A stretch of 64,000 bases of DNA from Bacteroidales bacterium (lineage in GTDB: Bacteria; Bacteroidota; Bacteroidia; Bacteroidales; Marinilabiliaceae). Under the pieces are notes generated by a model. That model saw only the letters and a list, made by a program, of their open reading frames with translations. It was not told the origin of the DNA and ran no database searches. Where the stretch lies: assembly GCA_017539645.1 (NCBI GenBank), contig JAFYCM010000042.1, positions 29,159-93,158 of the forward strand, given 5' to 3'. Positions 36,098 through 44,675 of the stretch are shown in pieces; position 1 is the first letter of the stretch, and each line of letters begins with the position of its first letter. Both the position numbers and the translations under genes were made by a program.

Positions 36098-37636
36098 CTA
36101 AAAACGGAATCCGAGCGTAAACATAAATTTATGCGTCTTCGACTCGCCTTTGGCTGGTTCGTTATCTGCATATAAATATGTATTAGGACCATCGTTTGGC
36201 AAAACCCAATAGTCGTATTGATTGAGCGTATTTACGTATGTCAAATCCACAAAGAAATTGTTTGAGCGATAGCCAATACCGCCAGAAACTGAGCGATGTA
36301 TATAATCATACTTAGTTACGCTATCGTCGTAAGGCGAATTTTGCATTTTATAGCCTGCACGAATTGCCAATGATTCAATAGGCTTAACCTCTGCACCAAT
36401 GCGCAACGTGTGCGACGCCCCATAGGTATCTTTTATCTGATTGTTTATCTCATCGTAGCCCCAAGTGTCGCTAGACAAATCGTCATCGTGCTCCTTGAAC
36501 TTGCCACGCTCATAATTAGAGTATTCGTAGTCTACACTCACTATACCATAATTACCAATAACACCAGCTACACTCAAATCCAAACGTCCTGGCGTGTAAT
36601 AACGATATTCATACTCATATTCCCCAGACGACGCATGTTTGCTGTATGCGTTACCCTCAAAAGAGGTCAGGTCAGCCGAATAGCTCTCTTCTATATGGAA
36701 GAATGTTGGCGAATGTATGGCAGCTCCTAATCGAATATATTGAATTGGACGTGCTATTACACCAAATGAGAAGTTTACACCTGCACCATCTTGGTCGAGA
36801 TACGTAGCATAGTTGATATTGTCATAATAATAGCCATCTATTGTGAGTGGATCGTAATCTCTAAAACTCTCATGAAGCAGCGTTTTCTCTCGGCGTGTTA
36901 ATGATTGCACACCTATCGATGCTCCCAAATAGAGTTTTGGCGAAATATTAATTGCATATGAGAAATCTATCTCACCTTTGCTTCCTCGTTCTTTCACATA
37001 TTTTTCGTGATCTATTAGGCCACCATTAGCATCAGCACGAGCATCTTGATCAACTTTATTTTTCCCTATAGGAATTTCCCACACATTGTGAATACAATCT
37101 ACAAGATTGCCTTCGTTATCTTTATAGCTATCGGCCAAGACGCCTGCCTTAAACCCCAAATCGCCCAAGAACGCATTATCGGGGTATATGCACATATAAT
37201 CGAGTATCGAATTATTCTTGTTTCTATCATAATACAACGATGTACGATTGTAGTCCGCCATACGCGTGTAGTTGATAGAAAAGGCATGACTAAACGAGTT
37301 TTCGCTGCCCCATGCATAGCTAACGCCCATCTGGTCGAGACTAGCAGAGAGTTTATTGTCTTCGTGGCGGAAGCCGAAGTTATCAGTATTTGTATTAGTA
37401 GAGTTTACGCCTACCGAAAATGCAAATTCCGTAGCTCTGTAACTTGCCAAACCTGCAGGGTTAATCGTTTGTGACGAAAGGTCGGCACCAAGAGCGCCAA
37501 AAGCGCCACCCATTGCTTGCAAACGCGCCGTTCCCTCGTAATCGTTACGATTGAATAATATAGCGTCCGAAGCTACTTGTGCCATTGTAGATGAAGCTAC
37601 AAACGCCATTATTGCTGATATAACTGTTTTTTTCAT
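36098..37636 (-). CDS. OmpP1/FadL-family outer-membrane protein
   Basis: About 513 residues from the ATG at 37636, chosen for its signal peptide (MKKTVISAIMAFVASSTMAQ). The N-terminus of the mature protein carries the FadL/TodX hatch signature: RLQAMGGAFGALGADLSSQTINPAGLASY. The rest is a 14-strand-type barrel ending in FMFTLGFRF. FadL-type channels let hydrophobic compounds such as long-chain fatty acids or aromatics through the outer membrane. Substrate unknown. Confidence 0.88.
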   Translation of the reverse strand: MKKTVISAIMAFVASSTMAQVASDAILFNRNDYEGTARLQAMGGAFGALGADLSSQTINPAGLASYRATEFAFSVGVNSTNTNTDNFGFRHEDNKLSASLDQMGVSYAWGSENSFSHAFSINYTRMADYNRTSLYYDRNKNNSILDYMCIYPDNAFLGDLGFKAGVLADSYKDNEGNLVDCIHNVWEIPIGKNKVDQDARADANGGLIDHEKYVKERGSKGEIDFSYAINISPKLYLGASIGVQSLTRREKTLLHESFRDYDPLTIDGYYYDNINYATYLDQDGAGVNFSFGVIARPIQYIRLGAAIHSPTFFHIEESYSADLTSFEGNAYSKHASSGEYEYEYRYYTPGRLDLSVAGVIGNYGIVSVDYEYSNYERGKFKEHDDDLSSDTWGYDEINNQIKDTYGASHTLRIGAEVKPIESLAIRAGYKMQNSPYDDSVTKYDYIHRSVSGGIGYRSNNFFVDLTYVNTLNQYDYWVLPNDGPNTYLYADNEPAKGESKTHKFMFTLGFRF

Positions 37637-37679
37637 TGCTGTTTGTATAAGTTTAATTCCAAATTCCGAGTTCTCAATT

Positions 37680-37757
37680 CCCAAATTCCAAATCATGAAT
37701 TATGAATTTCAATAACGTTCAACACACTCGTAACTCGTAATTCATAATTCATAATTA
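37680..37757. repeat. AT-rich TAATTCATAATTCA-type intergenic repeat
   Basis: Upstream of the FadL gene: CATGAATTATGAATTTC, then ACTCGTAACTCGTAATTCAT-AATTCATAATTA. The arms are self-complementary. The same words occur at 5195, 54567, 55107 and 57936. Confidence 0.55.
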
Positions 37758-39230
37758 TTATCGACGTCCTCCACTGCGACCTCCAGAACTGCTTCCGCTC
37801 GAACGGCTGCCACCACTATAGCTGCTCGATGAACGGCTGCCACCACTATAGCTGCTCGATGAACGGCTGCCGCCACTGTAGCTGCTCGATGAACGGCTGC
37901 CGCCACTGTAGCTGCTCGATGAGCGGCTTGAGCCAACTGATGAACTGCGCGAAGGCGAATAGCTTGAACTGCTTGAGCGCGAAGAGCGAGAAACAGACGA
38001 CGAAGATGACGATGAAGATCGCGAACTGCCGTATGATGATGACGAACGCACTGCCGAAGATGAACGTGACGAACGCGGCGTGTATGATGATGACGCATTC
38101 GACGACGAACGTTGCGACGATGAAGATGAACTTACTGCCGTGCTTCGTCTTGTTGTGCTCGACGATGTGCCAGACGTCGTTGCTGCGCTTCTGCTCGACG
38201 AGGCTTGCGAAACACTGCGTGACGAACTGCTTGATGTAGATACGGCTGTTCTGCTTGTGCTAACTGGGCGTGTATAGTTGCCAGCCGAACTGCTTACGTA
38301 GCGGCCGCTCGAAGTGGCGCGCGATGAACTGACTGCGCTACGACTGCTGGTTGCACGCGAAACTGATGTTGCTCGGCCTGAAGTGCTCACTGTATTTGCT
38401 GAGCGCGACGAGGTGTAGCCGCCGTTGCCAATGCGAGCCGTACGACCACTGACGTGACCGCGGTGATAATATCCACCATTCCAACCATAATCATAATAAT
38501 GATGATGATGGTGGTGGTAGTACGGGCTGCCATACCAATAATGGTGACGATAGCCCCACGAATAGTATGGATAACCATAATATCCATAATAATATGGAGA
38601 ATAGTAGCTCCAGCCCCATGAGCCCCAGCCATAGCCAAATGCCCAGGCACGGTGCGCACGACGCCATCCCCAATAGTCCCAACCGTAATAGAAGTCGTCA
38701 TAATAAGGATTGCTCCACGTAGGCACGAGGTAAGTGCTATAGCCATCTACATAGATATTCCAATCGCCCGAATAATAGGCGGTAGTAACTACAGGCGAAT
38801 AGTAGCTAATTGTAGTAAATGGACCATGGAAACGTATAATACGCTCAGCATAGCTCTGGTCGTACGACGAACCATTGAATCCGCCATACCAATAACCCGA
38901 CTCTTCTTGGGCAGTAGTTATGGTATCTAGCTCGCTGTTGAGCGAAGCCGATTTATTGCCCGAGGTGGGATAATATTGCTGAACGTCGGAATAGTCGCGC
39001 GAACTTACGTTTTGCGTTGAGTAGTTGCTAACCCTTTGGCGATATGAAGCTACATCGCTATCGGTGATATAGCCATCGGCAGATTGCACAGAAGCGGAGG
39101 CCACTTTAGGTTGCGATGGTGAGTAATATAAGTCATCGTTTGATACAGAACTACTAACCAAACCAGAAGAAGCACAGCCACTTAGAAGCAGCGATGCCGA
39201 AAGTGCAGATAATAGATAATGGGGTTTCAT
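37758..39230 (-). CDS. Ser/Tyr/Arg-rich low-complexity lipoprotein
   Basis: A 490-residue protein. Lipoprotein signal MKPHYLLSALSASLLLSGC (Cys19). Residues about 100-270 are extremely rich in Tyr, Trp and Gly (for example a run of six His followed by YYDYGW); residues 285-490 are almost only Ser, Arg, Thr, Tyr and Gly, ending in four 10-residue repeats (SSSYSGGSRS). It looks like a surface or periplasmic unstructured polymer-like protein; Bacteroidetes have relatives labelled vitellogenin-like or only hypothetical. Function not known. The repeat part may vary in length between strains. Confidence 0.7.
   Translation of the reverse strand: MKPHYLLSALSASLLLSGCASSGLVSSSVSNDDLYYSPSQPKVASASVQSADGYITDSDVASYRQRVSNYSTQNVSSRDYSDVQQYYPTSGNKSASLNSELDTITTAQEESGYWYGGFNGSSYDQSYAERIIRFHGPFTTISYYSPVVTTAYYSGDWNIYVDGYSTYLVPTWSNPYYDDFYYGWDYWGWRRAHRAWAFGYGWGSWGWSYYSPYYYGYYGYPYYSWGYRHHYWYGSPYYHHHHHHYYDYGWNGGYYHRGHVSGRTARIGNGGYTSSRSANTVSTSGRATSVSRATSSRSAVSSSRATSSGRYVSSSAGNYTRPVSTSRTAVSTSSSSSRSVSQASSSRSAATTSGTSSSTTRRSTAVSSSSSSQRSSSNASSSYTPRSSRSSSAVRSSSSYGSSRSSSSSSSSVSRSSRSSSSSYSPSRSSSVGSSRSSSSYSGGSRSSSSYSGGSRSSSSYSGGSRSSSSYSGGSRSSGSSSGGRSGGRR
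37801..37920. repeat. Four exact-length 30-bp tandem repeats in the lipoprotein gene
   Basis: Units 1 and 2 are identical and units 3 and 4 are identical; the two pairs differ at two positions. This suggests recent pairwise duplication by slippage. Each unit encodes ten residues, so copy-number change keeps frame. Confidence 0.95.
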
Positions 39231-39772
39231 TGCAGTAGTTTTTTAGTTGTTTCGTGTAATCTTAACAATTATCGTACCATTGAATATCTTTTCACAATTC
39301 AATTTGGCCTCTAATATTTAGTATTTATGTATTAGAAGTATCACAAAAATAAGACTACAAATTGAATAATTGTTATACGCCAAAAATAATCTTGCTTCGC
39401 TCCAAAACCAACTTCAGAGACCAACCCTACCCCGCCATGGTGTATGTCGAGAAGGTCATCTGCGAGTAGCCGATGTGCAGTTTTATCCACTTGTACGATG
39501 GCGTGAGCGCAAAGCGGTTGAATGGATATGTGATTGTTGAGCTCAGTTTGTTGTTGGTGTATGCGAACGATATTGGCACACTGACCACGCCAAAGTTTCA
39601 TTATCGGTTCTTTTCTATCAGTCTGACTGGGGTTTTATATTTTTCTATTTGTTCGGGCATAGACACTACCAACGTCTGAGCTAAAAGCAAGGCTCCTGCC
39701 TTGCGCGCACAAATTGCTCGCACAGATAACACTGATTATGCTGATTGATAGTATTTTATAGAATTGGATCAT
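39231..39772. other. 540-bp stretch without a clear gene
   Basis: Two overlapping opposite frames of 86 and 68 codons (39341-39601 minus, 39473-39679 plus) have no start context or recognisable domain. The plus frame (YRFFSISLTGVLYFSI) faintly resembles the end of an outer-membrane protein, so it could be decayed coding sequence. Near the right end lie one copy of the GCAAGGC hairpin repeat (39687-39704) and a CACAGAT-type repeat (39720). Confidence 0.4.
39664..39712 (-). repeat. Hairpin repeat copy A (GCAAGGC-TCCT-GCCTTGC)
   Basis: The 18-bp hairpin core is at 39687-39704, preceded by TCTGAGCTAAAA. Same family as copies at 40640, 40745, 41730 and 44322. This one is not inside a likely gene. 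Confidence 0.75.
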
Positions 39773-40318
39773 TTATTCTTTTTGCTTTTTAGGCTCAAAA
39801 GGAACTCCATCTTTATACTTCTGAATTTCTTCGTGAGTTGGGAAGTAATTATTTATCATATAGTCACTTACATTTTTATTAGAATGCACTATAAGAATTG
39901 TATCACCAATATTTAGTGCATTGTATATCTCCTTGTATAGGCAATGATCAACTCTTCTAAGTAGTATATTGGTTCGTGACAGATAATGAATATCTAATCT
40001 ATAATTGTCACCTTTATAGTTCGATTTACTATCAATTATTGCAATAGTTTTCCATCCGCCATAAGTTAAGAAATCTTTTCTTCTTTCTTTTTTGTCAAAA
40101 TACATTTCTATTAATAGAAAAACTATTATTAAACCTAATGCAGCGAAGAAAGAACGTTCTCCTAACTCAGTATTTGCCTTCAACATTTGATGTAAAATGA
40201 TGCCAAAACTAACCAAACACAAAAGGTCTATCCCTGATGAAAAATAATGGTATCCTATTATAGAAGCTATTATTCCAATGACATATAGACAATTATATAA
40301 GAGTTTACTTTTATCCAT
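39773..40318 (-). CDS. Small membrane protein of unknown function
   Basis: A 181-residue protein with three membrane helices in residues 8-75 and a soluble C-terminal domain (about 80-181) with beta-strand pattern GGWKTIAIIDSKSNYKGDNYRLDIHY and IGDTILIVHSN. The layout (helices plus a small beta domain) resembles DUF3592-type proteins, but I do not assign it. It is very AT-rich. The next gene upstream on the same strand starts 8 bp away, so the two are likely cotranscribed. Confidence 0.6.
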   Translation of the reverse strand: MDKSKLLYNCLYVIGIIASIIGYHYFSSGIDLLCLVSFGIILHQMLKANTELGERSFFAALGLIIVFLLIEMYFDKKERRKDFLTYGGWKTIAIIDSKSNYKGDNYRLDIHYLSRTNILLRRVDHCLYKEIYNALNIGDTILIVHSNKNVSDYMINNYFPTHEEIQKYKDGVPFEPKKQKE

Positions 40319-40326
40319 TATTACTA

Positions 40327-40728
40327 TTATTCTTTGTATAAATAATCAAGTGCTTTATTAGTCATATCTACAATTATCCTACATTCAGCATCATATAACT
40401 TATTAGTAATCACATCTATGGCAATAACTACTCCAGTGCCATTTTGTGCAATCTTATAGAGATACATAATTCCGTTGTCTTCACCATGATAATATGATAC
40501 CAATTCATCGGAATAATCTATTAAGAATTCTTGGGCGCACATAGTTTTAGAACCTATTGTTATTGTTTTGTCGAACAATTTTTTATCAACAATAATATTC
40601 ATTGCTTTTAGATATTGTTCGGCAGTGCTTCCAGAATGCCCCCGTTTGGCGTATGCTGCGCCTACGTCCGAGCTAAAAGCAAGACTCCTGCCTTGCACAT
40701 TTGCTATATCGTTTTGTTGCACTTTCAT
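40327..40728 (-). CDS. Hypothetical protein whose N-terminus is made by the hairpin repeat
   Basis: A 133-residue frame. The first 30 residues (ending VQGRSLAFSSDVGAAYAKRG) come from the repeat copy B and look foreign; the remaining 100 residues (from EQYLKAMNIIVDKKLFDKTI) form a compact alpha/beta domain with no known motif. Either the repeat replaced the original start, or the true start is inside (Met at about residue 43) and the repeat is upstream. No family recognised. Confidence 0.5.
   Translation of the reverse strand: MKVQQNDIANVQGRSLAFSSDVGAAYAKRGHSGSTAEQYLKAMNIIVDKKLFDKTITIGSKTMCAQEFLIDYSDELVSYYHGEDNGIMYLYKIAQNGTGVVIAIDVITNKLYDAECRIIVDMTNKALDYLYKE
40640..40700 (-). repeat. Hairpin repeat copy B
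   Basis: Core 40679-40696 with one mismatch in the stem. Read leftward: GCAAGGCAGGAGTCTTGC, then TTTTAGCTCGGACGTAGG, CGCAGCATACGCC. It covers the first codons of the 40327-40728 frame. Confidence 0.75.
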
Positions 40729-40744
40729 TCTTTTCTGTTTTTAG

Positions 40745-40803
40745 TTATGCGCATGGCTGGAGCCTTGTCTTTGGGGCTACGTAGCGAGACGCCGAACGAG
40801 GAA
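40745..40803 (+). repeat. Hairpin repeat copy D, opposite orientation and diverged
   Basis: GCGCATGGCTGGAGCCTTGT (40749-40768), then CTTTGGGGCTACGTAGCGAG, matches the leftward form of copies B and C with several changes. It faces copy B 50 bp away, so the two make a long imperfect inverted repeat. Confidence 0.5.
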
Positions 40804-40814
40804 GCAAAGTAATA

Positions 40815-41690
40815 TCATCTTATTCGACTTATATGTACAAAACCTCCTTTACGAACGAATTCGCCATCTATCCAGATGATTTCAGCCCAATTACTTTGTG
40901 ATGCTTTGAAGTACATAATCTTTGTTGAATTGGGAATTTGGTATAATATTTTTGATTTTGCTGTCGGCTCGCATCTGACATTAACGTACCCATCTATATC
41001 TGAAATTACCCCCTTTGAATATGAAATGCCTAAATATGATTCATCTACCTCCAAAGAACCATCAGAAGCAATACGATAAACATAGTGTTCTACATACGGA
41101 GTTCCGTCAGTTCCTTCATATTCCTCATACGAACTAATGCGCATATCATCGTAAAGTATTGTAAGAGGACCATCATGTGATAAACAAAATGCAGATGTAA
41201 ACTTCTGAGTTGATTTATTAAGTATATATGCGTCTACTGCAAAGTCGAATACATCGTTATAGTATTTATAGCCGATAACAAACATAGACACATTGCTATT
41301 TATATCAACCATTGCTATTGGATACAATTTGCTAAATTCTCCACTTCTAATCCAATCTTCTTGTTTCTCATCATATTGCCATCCTTCTGTGATAGCAAAG
41401 ACACCTAAATATGCTCCATAATATGTTTTTGTAGTTTTGTCTTTTAATCGTATTTGGCTTGGATGATTTCCATACCAAATCAATTCATTAGCCCTTTCTA
41501 TAGAAAGAGTATCACAACTATCCATATCATTCAAATTCAAGTTTTGTATCGAGTCTAAATCACTCCACGTTCGCTTTGGAAATTTGTTCACAAACTCTGT
41601 TAATTTTACTTGCTTTGATGAGTTTTGTGCACATACCGAACAAGAAATTATACATACGCTCAATATGATAGTTATTATAACACCTTTCAT
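40815..41690 (-). CDS. Secreted protein with C-terminal SH3-like domain
   Basis: A 291-residue protein with a signal peptide (residues 1-21, ending SVCAQ; CSVC could instead give a lipoprotein). Residues 25-215 form a beta-rich domain without known motif. The last 65 residues are an SH3b domain: DGYVNVRCEPTAKSKILYQIPNSTKI...SNWAEIIW. SH3b domains bind peptidoglycan or peptides. It is flanked by hairpin repeats on both sides. Confidence 0.65.
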   Translation of the reverse strand: MKGVIITIILSVCIISCSVCAQNSSKQVKLTEFVNKFPKRTWSDLDSIQNLNLNDMDSCDTLSIERANELIWYGNHPSQIRLKDKTTKTYYGAYLGVFAITEGWQYDEKQEDWIRSGEFSKLYPIAMVDINSNVSMFVIGYKYYNDVFDFAVDAYILNKSTQKFTSAFCLSHDGPLTILYDDMRISSYEEYEGTDGTPYVEHYVYRIASDGSLEVDESYLGISYSKGVISDIDGYVNVRCEPTAKSKILYQIPNSTKIMYFKASQSNWAEIIWIDGEFVRKGGFVHISRIR

Positions 41691-41729
41691 AATACTACTC
41701 TTTATCGAATATCATATATATTTTTATTA

Positions 41730-41800
41730 CTGCACATCTCCGTTTGTCGTCGGCTCTGCCTACATCCGAGCTAAAAGCAAGGCTCCTGCCTTGCGCAAAA
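41730..41800 (-). repeat. Hairpin repeat copy C
   Basis: Perfect 18-bp hairpin GCAAGGCTCCTGCCTTGC at 41777-41794. Read leftward it would encode FAQGRSLAFSSDVG, as in copy B. A 70-codon frame over it (41695-41907) is probably not a gene. Confidence 0.85.
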
Positions 41801-41869
41801 ATTACTGTATTACCTTTTCTATTTTTATGGTCATTGATGAACACCAAAACAAACATTAATAGACGAATT

Positions 41870-43069
41870 CTACTCTGCAATAAATGCCCAATGAATATCA
41901 ACAACAATTCTATCTTTCACCAAGAGTTCTGGCGGTCCAAGGCGTTCATTGTTAATAATTGACCTAACAAATATTTCATCATTAACTCGATAGTACACGC
42001 GATTACTATCCACCAATAATATTTGACTGTCTCCTTCGTTTGTAACCAAGTCAATTCTATGTCCACTTATAGTGTTGTATAGGTACATAATGCCTGGACT
42101 ATATATGCCATTATCTCTAAAACAATCATCTACGGTGTATCCTCGCAATCCGTAGTTGGGTGCTTCTGGGAATTCGTAGCGTTCTGTTGTAGAATACCAA
42201 TCATTATTCCATAGCGACGCTCGTGTTTCTTCGCCAGCACTGACTTTATGTCCATTGGTTTCTTTATCTGAATAATAGACATTGCCTACCAACCAAGTTC
42301 CGAATGCATTTATCGAAGATAATTGTCCTTGGACTGAAAATTCGCCCAATGAATTGGTAACGTAACTATAATAGGCAAATTGCTTGCTATTATACAGTGT
42401 ATCTGGATTGCTATATACTATTTGGTTCTTGTCTATAATATATGCGCGTATTTGTCTATATGGGCATAATTCGCAATTGGAAAAATACTTATAAAATGAA
42501 GCATTGGGAATGAGACAATAATCGTTGTAATAGAAATACGAATCACCTCCACATTGTATTTTTGAGTTTGCGTTGGGTTCTATAATAGAATCAGTTAGAG
42601 TGATTAGGTTTTTAGCGATTAGTGTATTTTTATCTTCTGTAGAGATCACCTTATATAAAGCATTACCTACTAAATATACGCCATCACTATTGTAATCACC
42701 CTCAAATTTCATCTCCGAAAGGCAAATCCTTTGAGGAAAGGTAATTATAGAAATACTTTCCTTATCAAAAAGATGTTCTGGCAATTGATTATCACACCCT
42801 TTCTTCACAATTTTTATCACTCCGCAATTATAATTATTGGATATACCTAAAATCTGAAAATTGGTAGAGCATATATCTTGTACAAATTGCAGAGTATTAG
42901 ATTCAAGTCTTAGTATTTGGGCAGAATCTCTCTTGTACGACTCTATTTCATCTGGTATCGGCCGTGCTTTTATAAAATAAATATGTTTCTGCGCACACAC
43001 TATTTGCGTCAGCAGTAATAAGCATATTATCAGTAGCCGTTGAACTAAATTTGTAATGCGTTTCTTCAT
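41870..43069 (-). CDS. Secreted hypothetical protein
   Basis: About 399 residues from the Met at 43069, which begins a good signal peptide (MKKRITNLVQRLLIICLLLLTQIVCAQ); an ATG at 43123 would overlap the LRR gene. The mature protein is beta-rich with scattered Tyr/Asn and repeated short phrases (GVYLVGNALYKV, GTWLVGNVYYSD, GIMYLYN, NRVYYRVND) that suggest propeller-like blades. No catalytic motif or family recognised. Phrases such as IMYLYKI/IMYLYN occur also in the 40327-40728 protein, so the two may be related in part. Confidence 0.55.
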   Translation of the reverse strand: MKKRITNLVQRLLIICLLLLTQIVCAQKHIYFIKARPIPDEIESYKRDSAQILRLESNTLQFVQDICSTNFQILGISNNYNCGVIKIVKKGCDNQLPEHLFDKESISIITFPQRICLSEMKFEGDYNSDGVYLVGNALYKVISTEDKNTLIAKNLITLTDSIIEPNANSKIQCGGDSYFYYNDYCLIPNASFYKYFSNCELCPYRQIRAYIIDKNQIVYSNPDTLYNSKQFAYYSYVTNSLGEFSVQGQLSSINAFGTWLVGNVYYSDKETNGHKVSAGEETRASLWNNDWYSTTERYEFPEAPNYGLRGYTVDDCFRDNGIYSPGIMYLYNTISGHRIDLVTNEGDSQILLVDSNRVYYRVNDEIFVRSIINNERLGPPELLVKDRIVVDIHWAFIAE

Positions 43070-43109
43070 CTCTTGTGGCATAACTATCACGTTGAACGAA
43101 ACATAGGTT

Positions 43110-44402
43110 TTATTTCCAAACAACCATTCCGCCTTTATATGGTTTATCTATTGTCCATTTGTCATAATCTTCCGTTCTCGAGCCCTCATTCCAATTCTCA
43201 TCCCAATTACTAGGCTTTGTCTCAGCATCGCACTCTATAATTGCATTTGTGCAACCGAAGAAAGCACCTTTTTCTATGTATTCTACCGAATTGGGTATGT
43301 TTACATTAGTCAAAGAATCGCATTTGAGGAAAGCTTCAAAACCTATTATGTCTACAGAATTAGGAATAAAAACAGACGTCAGTTTATTACAATTTGCAAA
43401 TGCTTGTTCTGCAATGCATGTAACAGACGATGGAATGGTATATGAGCCCATTTTCGCATCTGGACAATACACCAGAACCGATAGGTCTTTGCTAAAAAGG
43501 ACTCCGTCTATAGATGCATAATATCCATTATCGCTTGCTACACTTATTTCTATCATTTTACTACAGTCCACAAATGCTTGTTCGCCAATGCTTTTTACCG
43601 ATTTAGGAATTGTAATAGATGTCAAATTTATACATCCTTCAAAAGCAGCGCTTCCTATTGTTTCTACGCCATCTGAAATGATTATAGACTTTAGTTCTCT
43701 ACAACCAACAAATGCCCCTCTACCGATGTTTGTAACATTTTTAGGAATAACAATTGACGTAAGAGCATAGCAAAGACTAAACGCATAATCACCAATTCCG
43801 CTAACAGAATTTGGAACTATTACGGACGTCAGACTTTTACATTCACTAAATGTGTGTGAGGGAATATCGACTAGTAAATTGGATAGAGTTATTGACTTTA
43901 GGCTTTTGCAACCATAGAAAACATCACTACCAATGAAGTTTATCGAATTAGGCAGATTTATAGATTGCAATCTGTCACAATACTTAAACGCCCACTTTCC
44001 AATACTTCTAACCGAATTAGGCAGTATAACAGATGTAAGACTATAACAACCGCAAAAGGCAAAACCACCAATACTATCAATCGTATTACAGATGTCTATT
44101 GAAGCTAAATACCTACAATCGATGAATGCACGTTCGCCAATTGCCACAACACCATCATCGAGCACAATTTTCTTTATTGTATCACGAATAGAATGCCATG
44201 GATATTCTTCTTCATCTTTATAGCTAAAATCACCCGATACTGTCAGTGTACCTTCACTGTCAATAGTCCATTGGAGTCGCGTTTCTTTTCTTGATTCACC
44301 GCACGCTCTATCTTTTGCAGCAGCAGAGTTCCTTCCTTGCGCAAAAACTCTAGCTAATAAGTCTGAAAATAGCTCTGCGATAGTCTGTTTTATCCTCAGC
44401 AT
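43110..44402 (-). CDS. BspA-type leucine-rich-repeat protein
   Basis: A 430-residue protein of about 12 LRR_5 repeats of 23 residues (consensus LTSVIIPNSVTSIGEYAFxxCxS), from about residue 90 to 400. BspA-like proteins are surface or secreted adhesins in Bacteroidetes and protists. Oddly, the N-terminus (LRIKQTIAELFSDLLARVFAQGRNSAAAKDRACG) is no classical signal peptide, and the AQGR segment comes from a diverged hairpin repeat. So either the signal was replaced or export is by another path. The C-terminus has no Por or LPXTG-like sorting signal. Confidence 0.85.
   Translation of the reverse strand: MLRIKQTIAELFSDLLARVFAQGRNSAAAKDRACGESRKETRLQWTIDSEGTLTVSGDFSYKDEEEYPWHSIRDTIKKIVLDDGVVAIGERAFIDCRYLASIDICNTIDSIGGFAFCGCYSLTSVILPNSVRSIGKWAFKYCDRLQSINLPNSINFIGSDVFYGCKSLKSITLSNLLVDIPSHTFSECKSLTSVIVPNSVSGIGDYAFSLCYALTSIVIPKNVTNIGRGAFVGCRELKSIIISDGVETIGSAAFEGCINLTSITIPKSVKSIGEQAFVDCSKMIEISVASDNGYYASIDGVLFSKDLSVLVYCPDAKMGSYTIPSSVTCIAEQAFANCNKLTSVFIPNSVDIIGFEAFLKCDSLTNVNIPNSVEYIEKGAFFGCTNAIIECDAETKPSNWDENWNEGSRTEDYDKWTIDKPYKGGMVVWK
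44322..44350 (-). repeat. Diverged hairpin repeat copy E in the LRR gene
   Basis: GCAGAGTTCCTTCCTTGCGC followed by AAAAA matches copy C (GCAAGGCTCCTGCCTTGCGC, AAAAA) at 20 of 25 positions; the hairpin is no longer perfect. Confidence 0.45.
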
Positions 44403-44651
44403 CGTCGTTCTACATAATTATTTTAATACCAAAAATAAACTTTATACAAAACATTTGCTGCACATCGTGTAAGCACATCCTAAGCCTCGCGTAAGCCCCT
44501 CGCCGTCATTTCGCCGCATAAAAGCCATATAGTGCATTATGTCGCGTTTTATTGCATCTCAGCGCACATAAGCACATCTTTTGGCGTTTTTTGGCGCCTT
44601 AGCGCATTTTATCGCGTGCGAAAGCGTTTTCGCGGTTATCCTAAATAAGTG
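44403..44651. other. Intergenic stretch with irregular repeats of GCGC/TTTT words
   Basis: No gene. The sequence alternates words such as AAGCACATC, CTCGCGTAAGC, TTTCGCCGC, TTTTGGCGTTTTTTGGCGCC and TTATCGCG. A similar style (TTTTCGCC words) is found at 60918-61030. Meaning unknown; it may form weak hairpins ahead of the surE promoter. Confidence 0.35.
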
Positions 44652-44659
44652 TAATTTTG
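44652..44659 (+). promoter_or_regulatory. -7 promoter box for surE
   Basis: TAATTTTG fits TAnnTTTG; a TTTTCG about 19 bp before could be the -33 box. The ATG is 17 bp downstream. Confidence 0.5.
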
Positions 44660-44675
44660 CAAGAAAATAAACAAG

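Noticed and set aside
37801-37920. Tandem 30-bp units considered as a CRISPR array
   Set aside because: Units are contiguous without spacers and are in frame within a Ser-rich protein.
39341-39679. Two opposite small frames between the lipoprotein and the 39773 gene
   Set aside because: No start context, domain or neighbours in support; kept only as possible decayed sequence.
41695-41907. 70-codon minus frame over hairpin repeat copy C
   Set aside because: Overlaps the end of the 41870-43069 gene, consists mainly of repeat sequence and has no domain.
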